Below are positions 35,535-43,655 of a stretch of 64,000 nt of DNA, in pieces (positions within the stretch are counted from its first letter, which is position 1; every line of letters begins with the position of its first letter). The stretch is from Pseudodesulfovibrio sediminis. Its GTDB lineage: Bacteria; Desulfobacterota; Desulfovibrionia; Desulfovibrionales; Desulfovibrionaceae. Location of the stretch: the NCBI RefSeq assembly GCF_020886695.1, contig NZ_AP024485.1, positions 2,179,001-2,243,000 of the forward strand, in the 5' to 3' direction. The position numbers and the translations under genes were made by a program. Under the pieces are notes generated by a model. It was not told the origin of the DNA, searched no databases, and was given only the letters and a program-made list of their open reading frames with translations.

Positions 35535-36755
35535 TCAGTCCGCACCACAAAGACTTCGTAACAGGCAAGACCGGGCCGCCAGGTTGACGGGATCATCCAG
35601 ACAACACCCAAGCCGATCTGCACGCCCGCTGCGCTCTCCACATGATGCAGGACCGATCCATCGACCCGTGTCCGGATCATAGTCGTGATGCCCGAACCGG
35701 ACAAACCCGGTATCAGGGTCATACAATCCACCGGCAAAACCGAGCGGCATGCGCAGGCCCGGATTGGAATCCCACAGGATGTCACCAAACGGCCCGTATT
35801 GCGTCATTTTGACCATGTCGCCATTTTCAGCGACAACCGCTTTCAGTGAACCGACCTGATCATAACCGAGTTGAAACAAGGCTGAACCGATGGTCACGGC
35901 CTGCGGCAGCCGCGCCTCTCCTTCATACAGGAAAACGTATTCTGTTTCGCCGTCAAAAAAACGGCCCAGACGATCCCGATCAAGCCAGTCGTATGCTTCC
36001 AAAGGCGAACCATTCACCAGCTTCTGCGCGCGCAGATTGTCTTCGTCATGCTGGTAGGCAATCACATGCCCAGACGGCATATGCACGGCCTGAAGGCACA
36101 ACTCTGGCCCATAGTGATACTCGGTTCTGGTGTTTCCTTCGATCCTGGCTGATCGAAAGCCCCGGTCATCATGCGCATACTGCACCTGCTCCACGGACAA
36201 CAGACGGTCGTCATCCGTGTAGGAGAACACGCGCATGAACGGAGTCCGTCCCATACGATAATCGGCTTTGCGGCGACCTCTTCCATCGTACTCGAAATCC
36301 TCGCACCACCCCGTGTCGGCAATGACCGACGTCAGACGCCCCGCATGATCATACACAAAACGCCATTGCTCACGCCGGCCATCAAGCCGTTCGGTGCGGG
36401 ACTCCACGCGCCTATCCGCCGCTTTTTTCAGCTCGATGAAGTAGGGCGCGTCACCGGCGGCCAGCTCTGCCTTGCTCTTGTCGCCCCATGTCGCGGGTTT
36501 GCCCTGTTCACCCAGGGAATGATTCCACGAAAAGCCGAACCCTTCATGCCAGGGACGCCACTCCACCGGTTTGCGAACCGCCCACCAGTTGGCATTTGCC
36601 CGCTCAGTCTTCCATTTCTTTGACAATGCGCCGACACGGCGCACAGGCTCAAACGTACCGTCCGCATAGTGAATCCACTCCCGCTCATAGCAGTCGCAAT
36701 CAGGGTTGTAGGTGAATGCGCAATACCGATCGTGCATATGATCGTCATACAACAT
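35535..36755 (-). CDS. RHS-repeat core protein in a phage island
   Basis: Protein of 406 residues from the ATG at 36755, which has AAGGAT 8 bases upstream. The N-terminal 130 residues are unlike known families (YDDHMHDRYCAFTYNPDCDC, many aromatic residues). Residues 130-350 carry YD/RHS-type repeats (FVYDHAGRLTSVIADTG, FEYDGRGRRKADYRMG, LGYDQVGSLKAVVAENG). The RHS core is recognisable as GLYDPDTGFVRFGHHDYDPD. After it the usual DPIGFAGG-NLYGYxxNDP part is diverged but in frame, and the protein ends soon after without a toxin domain. The gene is headed by the shared control block, so I treat it as a tail or decoration component of the phage set. Confidence 0.65.
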   Translation of the reverse strand: MLYDDHMHDRYCAFTYNPDCDCYEREWIHYADGTFEPVRRVGALSKKWKTERANANWWAVRKPVEWRPWHEGFGFSWNHSLGEQGKPATWGDKSKAELAAGDAPYFIELKKAADRRVESRTERLDGRREQWRFVYDHAGRLTSVIADTGWCEDFEYDGRGRRKADYRMGRTPFMRVFSYTDDDRLLSVEQVQYAHDDRGFRSARIEGNTRTEYHYGPELCLQAVHMPSGHVIAYQHDEDNLRAQKLVNGSPLEAYDWLDRDRLGRFFDGETEYVFLYEGEARLPQAVTIGSALFQLGYDQVGSLKAVVAENGDMVKMTQYGPFGDILWDSNPGLRMPLGFAGGLYDPDTGFVRFGHHDYDPDTGRWIGPASCGERSGRADRLGCCLDDPVNLAARSCLLRSLCGAD

Positions 36756-36853
36756 GAAATATATCCTTGGTTGCCGGTGTTCAGGAGAGGGGCGGACCAC
36801 TCCGCCCCAAACCTGGGATGCATGTTCCGGGGCCGTTCCCCGAAATCACCACC

Positions 36854-36939
36854 ACCATACCCCCGGTTTTGACCGACTCAGCCAATCGGAGCCCACAGGC
36901 TACTCAAAGGATAATAAAAGCATACGATCAGCGCTTGAC
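36854..36939 (-). promoter_or_regulatory. Shared phage-island control block, copy 3
   Basis: Minus-strand reading: GTCAAGC (36939-36933), interior AGTAGCCTGTGGGCTCC, then CAAAACC-GGGGG-TATGGT ending at 36854. The starts of GTCAAG and TATGGT are 80 bp apart. It ends 98 bases before the RHS-core ATG; two GC hairpins lie in the leader. Confidence 0.7.
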
Positions 36940-37125
36940 ACCTTTTCCGGTTCCCCGACACGCCCCGCCATTTTTGCCACCAAAAGGACGGTCAAATTTC
37001 AACATAAGCATACTTCAACAATCCGGAAAAACTGGAAATAAACAGGAACAACAACAGACTACAAACCATCCTTCCCGCATATGCTCCTCAAGCGTCCCAT
37101 GGTCCGGGGCCACCCCCCGATTCCT

Positions 37126-37211
37126 GTCAAGGACTCATCCCATACCTCTCAACTCCTCTCGGTATCCCCTGCCCTCCATTTGCGCGTCGCGACCAAAACA
37201 GGGTGTATGGT
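37126..37211 (+). promoter_or_regulatory. Shared phage-island control block, copy 4
   Basis: GTCAAGG (37126-37132), interior CATACCTCT and TGCCCTCCA at the same offsets as copy 2, then CAAAACA-GGGTG-TATGGT ending at 37211. The starts of GTCAAG and TATGGT are 80 bp apart. It ends 53 bases before the holin ATG at 37265. Confidence 0.7.
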
Positions 37212-37264
37212 GTGCCGAACCTGGGTGCGCTCTGTGTGACCCTCAAATATTTGGAGAAATGGAC

Positions 37265-37681
37265 ATGGCGATACCTCTCATCAGCGCACTGGTCGGCTTG
37301 ATTTCCACGGTGGTGGACGGCGTAACAGGCCACGTGAAGCAGAAACAGGAATTGAAAAAGGCGGTCATGGAAAACCGCATGCGGCTGGCCAAGAGCGACC
37401 AGCAGTTCAACCACGAATGGGAAATGAAACAGTTGGAGAATGCGGGCTGGAAGGATGATGTGCTGTTCTTTGCCTGGATCGGGTTCTTCATCTGGTCCGG
37501 CGTGGACCCGACCCGCGCCGCTGAAGTTATCCGGTCATGGGAGGCGCTGCCTGACTGGTTTTTACAGGTGACCTTCTGGATCGTGGCCGCGGTGCTCGGC
37601 GTCAAGAAGATCGGCGATTACCTGCCCGGCGCAGTGCGCGGTCTCAAGGATGCGTTGGGAGGCGGAAATGACCGCGCTTGA
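37265..37681 (+). CDS. Phage holin-like protein (3TM / GTA holin type)
   Basis: Protein of 138 residues. It has a hydrophobic N-terminus (MAIPLISALVGLISTVVDGV), a charged linker helix (QKQELKKAVMENRMRLAKSD), then two membrane segments around DDVLFFAWIGFFIWSG and DWFLQVTFWIVAAVLGVKKI. This layout fits holins of the 3-transmembrane group, which includes the family named for gene-transfer release. It would permeabilise the inner membrane to free particles. GGAG is present upstream of the ATG. The next gene overlaps it by 14 bases, as in phage lysis cassettes. Confidence 0.65.
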   Translation: MAIPLISALVGLISTVVDGVTGHVKQKQELKKAVMENRMRLAKSDQQFNHEWEMKQLENAGWKDDVLFFAWIGFFIWSGVDPTRAAEVIRSWEALPDWFLQVTFWIVAAVLGVKKIGDYLPGAVRGLKDALGGGNDRA

Positions 37682-37880
37682 ACGAATGGATTTGCAGGAC
37701 CTGCTGGTCCGCATCGATGAACGGGTCAAAGCGATTCAGGAGGATATTCGGGAAATCAACGAAGTGCGGCGCTGCTCCGGCAATCTGGTGAAGATCCAGA
37801 CATTGGAAAAAGTGGTCTGGGGCTGCATGGCGGGTGTGGCTGCCATGGCGGTACGACTGATTGTCGAGGCCATGCGATGA
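37668..37880 (+). CDS. Small lysis-accessory protein (XhlA-like)
   Basis: Protein of 70 residues from the ATG at 37668, with GGAGGCGG just upstream; an in-frame earlier ATG at 37650 lacks this. A coiled-coil N-terminal part (LLVRIDERVKAIQEDIREIN) leads into one C-terminal membrane segment (VVWGCMAGVAAMAVRLIV). This resembles XhlA-type haemolysin/holin helpers that sit beside holins. It overlaps the holin gene, and no endolysin gene follows directly. Confidence 0.62.
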   Translation: MTALERMDLQDLLVRIDERVKAIQEDIREINEVRRCSGNLVKIQTLEKVVWGCMAGVAAMAVRLIVEAMR

Positions 37881-37885
37881 CCCGG

Positions 37886-38806
37886 TTATTTATAGACCCA
37901 GGCCCGAAAGATGGTGAGCTGCTCGTCGTAGATGGCGATCATGCGTGCATCCCCGTAGGCACGGGCAAGCCGCAGTGCCTGCTCTACGGCCGTGATCGCG
38001 TTGGCCTTGTCTCCAGAGGCCAGCAGGACGTCTCCCAGGCTGGAATAGTACCGCGCAACACCGGGGCTGAGCACGATGGCGCGCCTGTAGTCGGCGGCCG
38101 CCAGATCATACTCCTTGAGCTTGCGTGCCACCTGCGCCCGCCCCTCGATGATACGGACATTGTGAGAGGCAAGGACAAAGGCCTCGGTCAGATCATGAAG
38201 CGCCCCCTCCAGATTGCCGGTGTCCTCCAGCGCTTTTCCTCGAAAATAATGGGCGTCGACATGGGCCGGATTCAAGGCCAGGGCGCTGGTAAAGTCGGCG
38301 ACGGCCTCGGTCTTCCTATTCAACTCCGAGTAGCAGATCCCCCTCCGGGCATAGGCTTCGGCAATATTGGGGTCGATTTCAATGACCTTGGTGTAGTCCT
38401 TGATAGCCTGCTCGAACTCCGAGTTCTGCAGCATCAGCCCACCCCGGATGAAATGGGCTTCCTTGAAGTCCGGCCTGGCTTTGATGACCGTATCCACATC
38501 GGCCAACCCCTCGGCGCCCCGTCCCTTCTGCACCAGCAGCGTTGCCCGATAATAATGCGCGTTGACCAATGTCGGATCCAGCTCAAGCGCATGATTGAGC
38601 AGCTCAAGCGCGGCGTCCGGCTCCAGAAATTCCCCACCATGCATGAGCAGCATGGCCTGATCATAGATCTCGGCCGCTTCTGCATGACGCGCATGGTCGC
38701 TCTGTTCTTCCTTGGAAAACGATCTGACGTGGGGACTGGTCTGCCCCAGGCAACCTGAGCACATCAGTGCCGCGGACAGAAACAGTATTAAGGGGAAACA
38801 ACGCAT
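37886..38806 (-). CDS. TPR-repeat lipoprotein
   Basis: Protein of 306 residues. A signal peptide with lipobox CSGC (cysteine at residue 19) predicts a lipoprotein. From about residue 40 on, at least five tetratricopeptide repeats are visible (for example AEAYARRGICYSELNRKTEA and VDAHYFRGKALEDTGNLEGA). It may scaffold an envelope complex. It is convergent with the lysis pair (5-base gap) and divergent from the terminase gene (49-base gap), so it separates two phage islands. Nothing in it looks phage-derived. Confidence 0.85.
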   Translation of the reverse strand: MRCFPLILFLSAALMCSGCLGQTSPHVRSFSKEEQSDHARHAEAAEIYDQAMLLMHGGEFLEPDAALELLNHALELDPTLVNAHYYRATLLVQKGRGAEGLADVDTVIKARPDFKEAHFIRGGLMLQNSEFEQAIKDYTKVIEIDPNIAEAYARRGICYSELNRKTEAVADFTSALALNPAHVDAHYFRGKALEDTGNLEGALHDLTEAFVLASHNVRIIEGRAQVARKLKEYDLAAADYRRAIVLSPGVARYYSSLGDVLLASGDKANAITAVEQALRLARAYGDARMIAIYDEQLTIFRAWVYK

Positions 38807-38855
38807 TGGACAGAGATACTCCGGGCGATCACGCCCGTCAACATAAGGGAAATCA

Positions 38856-40142
38856 ATGACAAATGAACTCTATACACCTCGAAAACACCAAGCGGAAATA
38901 GAAGGGAGTCTGGCCCGATTTTCGGTGCTTGTCTGCCACCGACGGTTCGGCAAGACCGTGCTCTCGGTTAACCGACTCATCAAGGCCGCTCGTTCAACCA
39001 AGCGTTCTGATTGGCGCGGGGCCTATATCGCACCCCTCTACCGGCAGGCAAAAACCGTGGTCTGGGATGAACTAAAACGGTACTGCGGTCAGGGCAGCGA
39101 CGAGTGTACCGTGAAATTCAACGAGACCGAACTGCGGGCCGACTTCGAGAACGGGGCACGCATCCGTCTGTTCGGGGCCAACAACCCGGACTCCCTGCGC
39201 GGCATGTATCTGGATGGCGTGGTCTTTGACGAGGTGGCGCAGATGCCGCACCGCGTCTGGACGGAAGTCATCCGGCCCGCCCTGTCGGACCGCAACGGAT
39301 GGGCCATGTTCATCGGCACTCCGCGCGGCAAGAACGCCCTGTACGAGATATGGGAGAAAGCCAAGGCGGACCCGGACTGGTTCACGGCCCTGTACCGGGC
39401 TTCGGAAACCGGTATCATCCACCCGGACGAGTTGGCCGCCAGTGGCCGGGAGATGTCTCCCGAAGAATATGAACAGGAGTTCGAGTGTTCGTTCACTGCG
39501 GCCATCAGGGGCGCGTATTTCGGCCAGCTCCTGGCAGACGCGGACCGGGACGGACGGGTAACGACCATACGGCACGACCCGACCATGCCGGTGCATACGG
39601 CCTGGGACCTCGGCATGTCGGACTCCACCTCCATCTGGTTCGCCCAAGCCAAGCCAGGCGGCACCTACGCCATCATCGACTACTACGAAGCCAGCGGAGA
39701 AGGGCTGGATCATTATGCCCGCGTTCTTGATCAGAAGGGGTATAAATACGGCACGCACATCGCGCCTCACGACATCCGGGTGCGGGAGCTCGGCACCGGC
39801 AAATCACGGCTGGAAGTGGCCCGTTCGCTGGGCATCCGCTTTGACATCGCGCCGAACATCCCCATACAGGACGGCATCAATGCCGTGCGCACCATCCTGT
39901 CCCAGTGCTGGTTCGACCAGAAACGATGCGCACCGGGGATCGAAGCGTTGCGGCACTATCGCCGCTCCTTCAACGACCGTACAGCCAACTTCTCGACACG
40001 GCCGATCCACGACTGGACCAGCCACGCGGCTGACGGATTCCGCTACTTTGCCGTGGGATTCCGGCAGCCGGATACCGGCAGACGCCCGAGCAAGACCAGC
40101 AATGATTACAATCCTTTCGGGAGGAAACATGGCCGTCCATGA
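38856..40142 (+). CDS. Phage terminase large subunit
   Basis: DNA-packaging motor of 428 residues with ATPase and nuclease domains. The Walker A-like motif CHRRFGKT is at residues 27-34, Walker B GVVFDEVAQ near 119-127 and the coupling motif IGTPRGKN near 150. The RNase H-like nuclease starts at TAWDLGMSDSTSIWF near 248, with a late acidic segment HDWTSHAADGFRYF near 390. All key motifs are intact, so the enzyme should be active. No small terminase, portal or capsid gene is adjacent. The upstream 49 bases hold a CGGGCG/CGCCCG inverted repeat but no copy of the shared block. Confidence 0.9.
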   Translation: MTNELYTPRKHQAEIEGSLARFSVLVCHRRFGKTVLSVNRLIKAARSTKRSDWRGAYIAPLYRQAKTVVWDELKRYCGQGSDECTVKFNETELRADFENGARIRLFGANNPDSLRGMYLDGVVFDEVAQMPHRVWTEVIRPALSDRNGWAMFIGTPRGKNALYEIWEKAKADPDWFTALYRASETGIIHPDELAASGREMSPEEYEQEFECSFTAAIRGAYFGQLLADADRDGRVTTIRHDPTMPVHTAWDLGMSDSTSIWFAQAKPGGTYAIIDYYEASGEGLDHYARVLDQKGYKYGTHIAPHDIRVRELGTGKSRLEVARSLGIRFDIAPNIPIQDGINAVRTILSQCWFDQKRCAPGIEALRHYRRSFNDRTANFSTRPIHDWTSHAADGFRYFAVGFRQPDTGRRPSKTSNDYNPFGRKHGRP

Positions 40143-40491
40143 GCTTGCCGTTCGCCCTGAAACCTACGCGCATTTCAGTGCCCGAGACCGCTACCGATGG
40201 CTGGAGTTGCGCGTTGGCGACACGGTCTATGGCCATGCGGCCATTGCCGAACGAGGAACGGTGCTTGAGCTCCACCTCACCCTGCATTGCTGGGGGGGCA
40301 CGACCCTTCGAAGAATTCGGGAGGATCTGAAATGGCTCAAGGATGAAGCCCGGCGGCTTGGCAAGACCAGCATCATGGGCATCCGCGCCAACGGGGAGGA
40401 GGAGTTTGACCCCAGACTCTTCAAGTTCGCCCGTCTGTGCGGGTTCACGGAAACCTGTATCTTCCAGACAGCGACCATGCCGATCGCATAA
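40129..40491 (+). CDS. Phage GNAT-like protein
   Basis: Protein of 120 residues starting at the ATG at 40129, 4 bases after GGGAGGA and overlapping the terminase stop by 14 bases. The C-terminal half (LKWLKDEARRLGKTSIMGIR, then RLCGFTETCIFQ) resembles the GNAT-like fold of T7 gp13-type proteins that accompany podovirus internal genes. Acetyl-CoA-binding residues are not evident, so an enzymatic role is doubtful. Cotranscribed with terminase. Confidence 0.55.
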   Translation: MAVHELAVRPETYAHFSARDRYRWLELRVGDTVYGHAAIAERGTVLELHLTLHCWGGTTLRRIREDLKWLKDEARRLGKTSIMGIRANGEEEFDPRLFKFARLCGFTETCIFQTATMPIA

Positions 40492-40531
40492 GACAGCCCC
40501 GCACCACGGTCATGGGAAAATATACAAGGCC

Positions 40532-40564
40532 AGGCGCACACTCATCAGAAAAGAGTGTGCGCCT
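40532..40564. terminator. Hairpin between terminase unit and repeat-protein gene
   Basis: 12-bp perfect stem (40532-40543 with 40553-40564) and a 9-base loop, between two convergent transcription units. There is no strong T-run on either side. Confidence 0.7.
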
Positions 40565-40584
40565 TGTCAATACATCAAAGTGAG

Positions 40585-42705
40585 TTACGCATTACCGATT
40601 ACGATGTTGCCACCGGCCCGTTCCGGGGCCTGGAAGCTCATGTTCACGCTGGTGGACGAATCGAAGATATACGTGGGGTCATCAATGGAAATCAGGTGAA
40701 CCTCACTCTCATCCACGAAGTTGGTGACCGAGTTGTCCTGCGTGATCGAATTGAAATTGGAGATCTGGTCTATATTCGACGACTGGTCGAACGTGTTTTG
40801 CGATGAGACCGTGTTTTCAAAGGACAGGTTGGTGTTCTCAACTATGTTTGTCTGATTGGTATCAACGAAGTTCTGCACCGAGTTGTCCTGATCAATGAAG
40901 TGGAACGAACTGGATTGATCGATGATCCGCGACTGGTCGAAGTTGTTCTCCAGGTTGTTGTTGTAGACAACGGACATCTCGTTGCTGTCGTTGATGTTCG
41001 TCTCGTTGTTATTCACGAAGTTCTCGACCGAATTATCCACCTGAGCAGTGGAATACGAGGTGTTGCTTTCCACGGTACTGGAGTTGTCGTTTTGACTGAT
41101 GCGGGTCTCGTTGTAGGCCAGCTCGGACGTATACTCGTTGGCGATGGTCGTGTGGGTGTTATCCACCTGCTCGTGCACGGAGTTGTCAACGGTATCGTAG
41201 TTGGCCTCGCTCACATGCTGCGTGGATGTGGAGTGATCCTCGGTCCTGTGTACGGAGTTGTCGTTTTGCAACGTCATGTCCTGCTGCGTGACGTTATTGA
41301 CCGTGGTGGACCGCTCTTCGGTGTTGTCTACCGAACTGTTTTCATTGGTGGTCTGTCGCGCGTCAATATTACGCACATCCACGTTTTCGGTGGAATTGGA
41401 CACCTGCGTATTCTGCGGATTGTTGAATTCCCGCGAGTTGTCCTGTTGCGTGACCACCTGGGTCTCGGAATTGGTGACGTTTTCCTGATTGGTCACCTGA
41501 TTGACGGTCTGCGCATTTTCCGTGGTCTGCTGTGTGCTCAAGTCCAGATTGCGCGTGATGGAATTATCCAGACTGTTCTGGGCAATATAGTCGTCGCTGC
41601 GATGAATGGTGGAATTCATGGATTGGTCAAGGGACCGGTCCACGGACTCGTTGTTCGTGATCAGATGGGAATTCTGGATATCCTGGGCCTGATCCACGTT
41701 CATGGTGTAGCTGGTGCTGAAATCGAGTTCCGCGCCCTTGCCGCTGCTGCCTTCGAATTCGCTCTTGGGCGACTCAAAGGGTTCCGCATAGCCGTCTGCC
41801 GTGGGAATCCACGGAGCCATATTCACTTTGGCCGGGGAATAGGGAGCGGAATGTCTGGTATGATTGATGACATCATTGGGCCAGCCCTGCGTATGCCCGA
41901 GGGCCATGCCGCGAGGACGGGTCTGCCTGAATGCCTGAATTGATCCGGCTGGCGAGATGGGTACAAACCCGGTCAAAGAGGGCATGGAGAAGCCCACCTT
42001 GGGCGTCATGGGCACCGACCCGGCCGGAGAAATGGGCTGCACTCCCAGCGCAGGGGCTATGGGCACCTTGCCGGTTGTATCGGCCGGGACATGCATGGAG
42101 GGCGGCGTGATGTATCCTCCACCGCCACCACCCGAGCTGCCGCCCGTGGAGGCGGAAACAGGCGGCTTGCCGCTTTCCGTGGATATGGGAACATTGGCCC
42201 CACCGGATGTGCCGCCGGAACCGGTGTTGTTGCTGATGGGATTGCCGCTGCCGGTCTGCCCGGAGCTGCCGCCACCCGTGGTCTGCCCCACTCCGGGATT
42301 GCCGCCGGTGTTGTTGACGGGACCGGCACCACCACCGGGCGTACCGCCGATGGGAGCCTGTGTTCCGCTGCCGCCAGCCGAACTGCCGCCTCCGCCTCCG
42401 CCACCTATGTGAGCAGCACTGGAGCCGCCACCCAGAGAGCCGCCTCCGAACGAACTTCCGGTACTGCTCGTCCCGGCTCCGCCCAAGCCTCCGGCACCAC
42501 CGGCACCACCCGACCCGCCAAGGGCCGAATAGGGTATCCGGGCCATGGACGTGTCAATGTCCACACGCGCAGGCGTGGTATCAATGGGCACATGGCCCGC
42601 TTCCCCAGTGATGAGATGTCCGGCCGGTCCGGCCTGAAAAGAGCCTGCAGGACCAGCTGTCACCTGACCGGCTGGTCCGGCCACGATGAAGTCGGTTAAG
42701 CTCAT
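40585..42705 (-). CDS. Low-complexity repeat protein, 706 residues, function unknown
   Basis: Start set at the ATG at 42705 with GGGGAG 8 bases upstream. The N-terminal 40 residues have collagen-like GPAG repeats (VAGPAGQVTAGPAGSFQAGP). A Gly/Ser/Thr-rich zone follows to about 220, then a VP/SPAG repeat zone (VPISPAGSIQ) to about 265. From 330 to the end the protein is Asn/Gln/Ser/Thr/Val-rich with few charged lysines. Its last part holds near 50-residue tandem repeats, each beginning DNSVxNFV (near residues 577, 627 and 677). There is no signal peptide. The composition suggests a fibrous beta-solenoid or trimeric fibre; its position next to terminase suggests a particle fibre, but a phage origin is not proven. 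Confidence 0.6.
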   Translation of the reverse strand: MSLTDFIVAGPAGQVTAGPAGSFQAGPAGHLITGEAGHVPIDTTPARVDIDTSMARIPYSALGGSGGAGGAGGLGGAGTSSTGSSFGGGSLGGGSSAAHIGGGGGGGSSAGGSGTQAPIGGTPGGGAGPVNNTGGNPGVGQTTGGGSSGQTGSGNPISNNTGSGGTSGGANVPISTESGKPPVSASTGGSSGGGGGGYITPPSMHVPADTTGKVPIAPALGVQPISPAGSVPMTPKVGFSMPSLTGFVPISPAGSIQAFRQTRPRGMALGHTQGWPNDVINHTRHSAPYSPAKVNMAPWIPTADGYAEPFESPKSEFEGSSGKGAELDFSTSYTMNVDQAQDIQNSHLITNNESVDRSLDQSMNSTIHRSDDYIAQNSLDNSITRNLDLSTQQTTENAQTVNQVTNQENVTNSETQVVTQQDNSREFNNPQNTQVSNSTENVDVRNIDARQTTNENSSVDNTEERSTTVNNVTQQDMTLQNDNSVHRTEDHSTSTQHVSEANYDTVDNSVHEQVDNTHTTIANEYTSELAYNETRISQNDNSSTVESNTSYSTAQVDNSVENFVNNNETNINDSNEMSVVYNNNLENNFDQSRIIDQSSSFHFIDQDNSVQNFVDTNQTNIVENTNLSFENTVSSQNTFDQSSNIDQISNFNSITQDNSVTNFVDESEVHLISIDDPTYIFDSSTSVNMSFQAPERAGGNIVIGNA

Positions 42706-42779
42706 GGGTGTCTCCCCGCCAAAAGCCGACCCTCCCTGGTCCGCATGATCCCGCAAAACGGGCACTCTGGCATATATAA

Positions 42780-42837
42780 TATATACGCCCTCACGAAATG
42801 ACGTCAACCCTCATATTCGTTCACTCACCCGAACGAA
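42780..42837 (-). promoter_or_regulatory. Sigma70-type promoter and inverted repeat for the repeat-protein gene
   Basis: Minus strand: -35 TTGACG (42807-42802), 16-base spacer, -10 TATATA (42785-42780) inside an AT-rich run. Just upstream, TTCGTTC and GAACGAA (42816-42822 and 42831-42837) form an inverted repeat with an 8-base spacer, a possible operator. The gene's ATG is 75 bases downstream of the -10. Confidence 0.6.
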
Positions 42838-42980
42838 CAAAAAGGGGCAATCAATTGCTCGGACTCCGCATGAAATTCACTCTTCGGGGGTAGCCAAAGC
42901 CTCACTGAGTCGCTATGGTTTATCCTGCTATCTCGTATACAACTGGCCGAGCCGGGCTGGACAAAGAGGAGGAATACCCC

Positions 42981-43655
42981 ATGTTGATAGAAAACTGGAT
43001 GACCAAAGACGTCATCACCATCACACCCGACCGTTCCATGATGAAGGCCTCCAAGGTCATGAAGGACAAAAATATCAGCCGTATCCCTGTCGTGGACGAT
43101 AACGGCAAGCTGATTGGCATCGTTTCTGACCGCGATATCAAGGACGCCTCGCCGTCCAAAGCCACGACGCTGGATATGCACGAACTGTATTACCTGCTCT
43201 CGGAGATCAAAATTCAGGACATCATGACCAAGAAGGTCAAGTCCATCAAGGAAACCGAAACCGTTGAAAAAGCAGCCGTACTCATGCTCGAAGGGAACTT
43301 CGGCGGACTGCCCGTCCTTGATGAAGAGGAAAAAGTTGTCGGCATAATCACCGACACCGACATCTTCAAGGTGCTGGTGGAAATCTCCGGCGTCTACGAG
43401 GGCGGCACACAGGTTTGTCTGAGCATCAAGACCGCCTCGGGCAGCCTCTCGCCTGTCATTGAATTTCTCAAGAATCACAACGCTCGCGTCATGTCCATCA
43501 TGACCCAGAACGTGCCTGCGGAAGCACCGATAAAGGACATCTATATCCGTCTCCGCGACATGGAAAAGCCGGAATTCAAACGTCTCCAGGAAGCCATGGC
43601 CAAGGAATTCGACGTCAAATACTGGACCATTGATTCAGTCCATACCGTGCTGTAA
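42981..43655 (+). CDS. CBS-pair protein with ACT-like C-terminus
   Basis: Protein of 224 residues from the ATG at 42981, preceded by GAGGAGGAA; a longer frame to 42915 has no ribosome site. Two CBS motifs (residues 1-60, MTKDVITITPDRSM and GIVSDRDI; residues 77-135, IMTKKVKSI and GIITDTDIF) form a Bateman module, probably binding adenine nucleotides. Residues 145-224 look ACT-like. A paralogue with the same layout is at 60515. The target is unknown. A terminator follows. Confidence 0.88.
   Translation: MLIENWMTKDVITITPDRSMMKASKVMKDKNISRIPVVDDNGKLIGIVSDRDIKDASPSKATTLDMHELYYLLSEIKIQDIMTKKVKSIKETETVEKAAVLMLEGNFGGLPVLDEEEKVVGIITDTDIFKVLVEISGVYEGGTQVCLSIKTASGSLSPVIEFLKNHNARVMSIMTQNVPAEAPIKDIYIRLRDMEKPEFKRLQEAMAKEFDVKYWTIDSVHTVL

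Larger units (their letters stand above)
36756..37264. other. Divergent intergenic region with two control blocks
   Basis: A 509-base gap between the RHS-core gene (leftward) and the holin gene (rightward). It carries two outward-facing copies of the shared block (36854-36939 minus, 37126-37211 plus). GC hairpins lie near 36828-36842 and 37104-37117. About 180 bases between the copies are AT-rich with no coding sense. Confidence 0.7.

Noticed and set aside
35575-35670. Frameshift in the RHS-core gene after the DPDTG motif
   Set aside because: The other two frames give no better match, and the original frame realigns at a DDPVNL motif, so it is divergence in frame.
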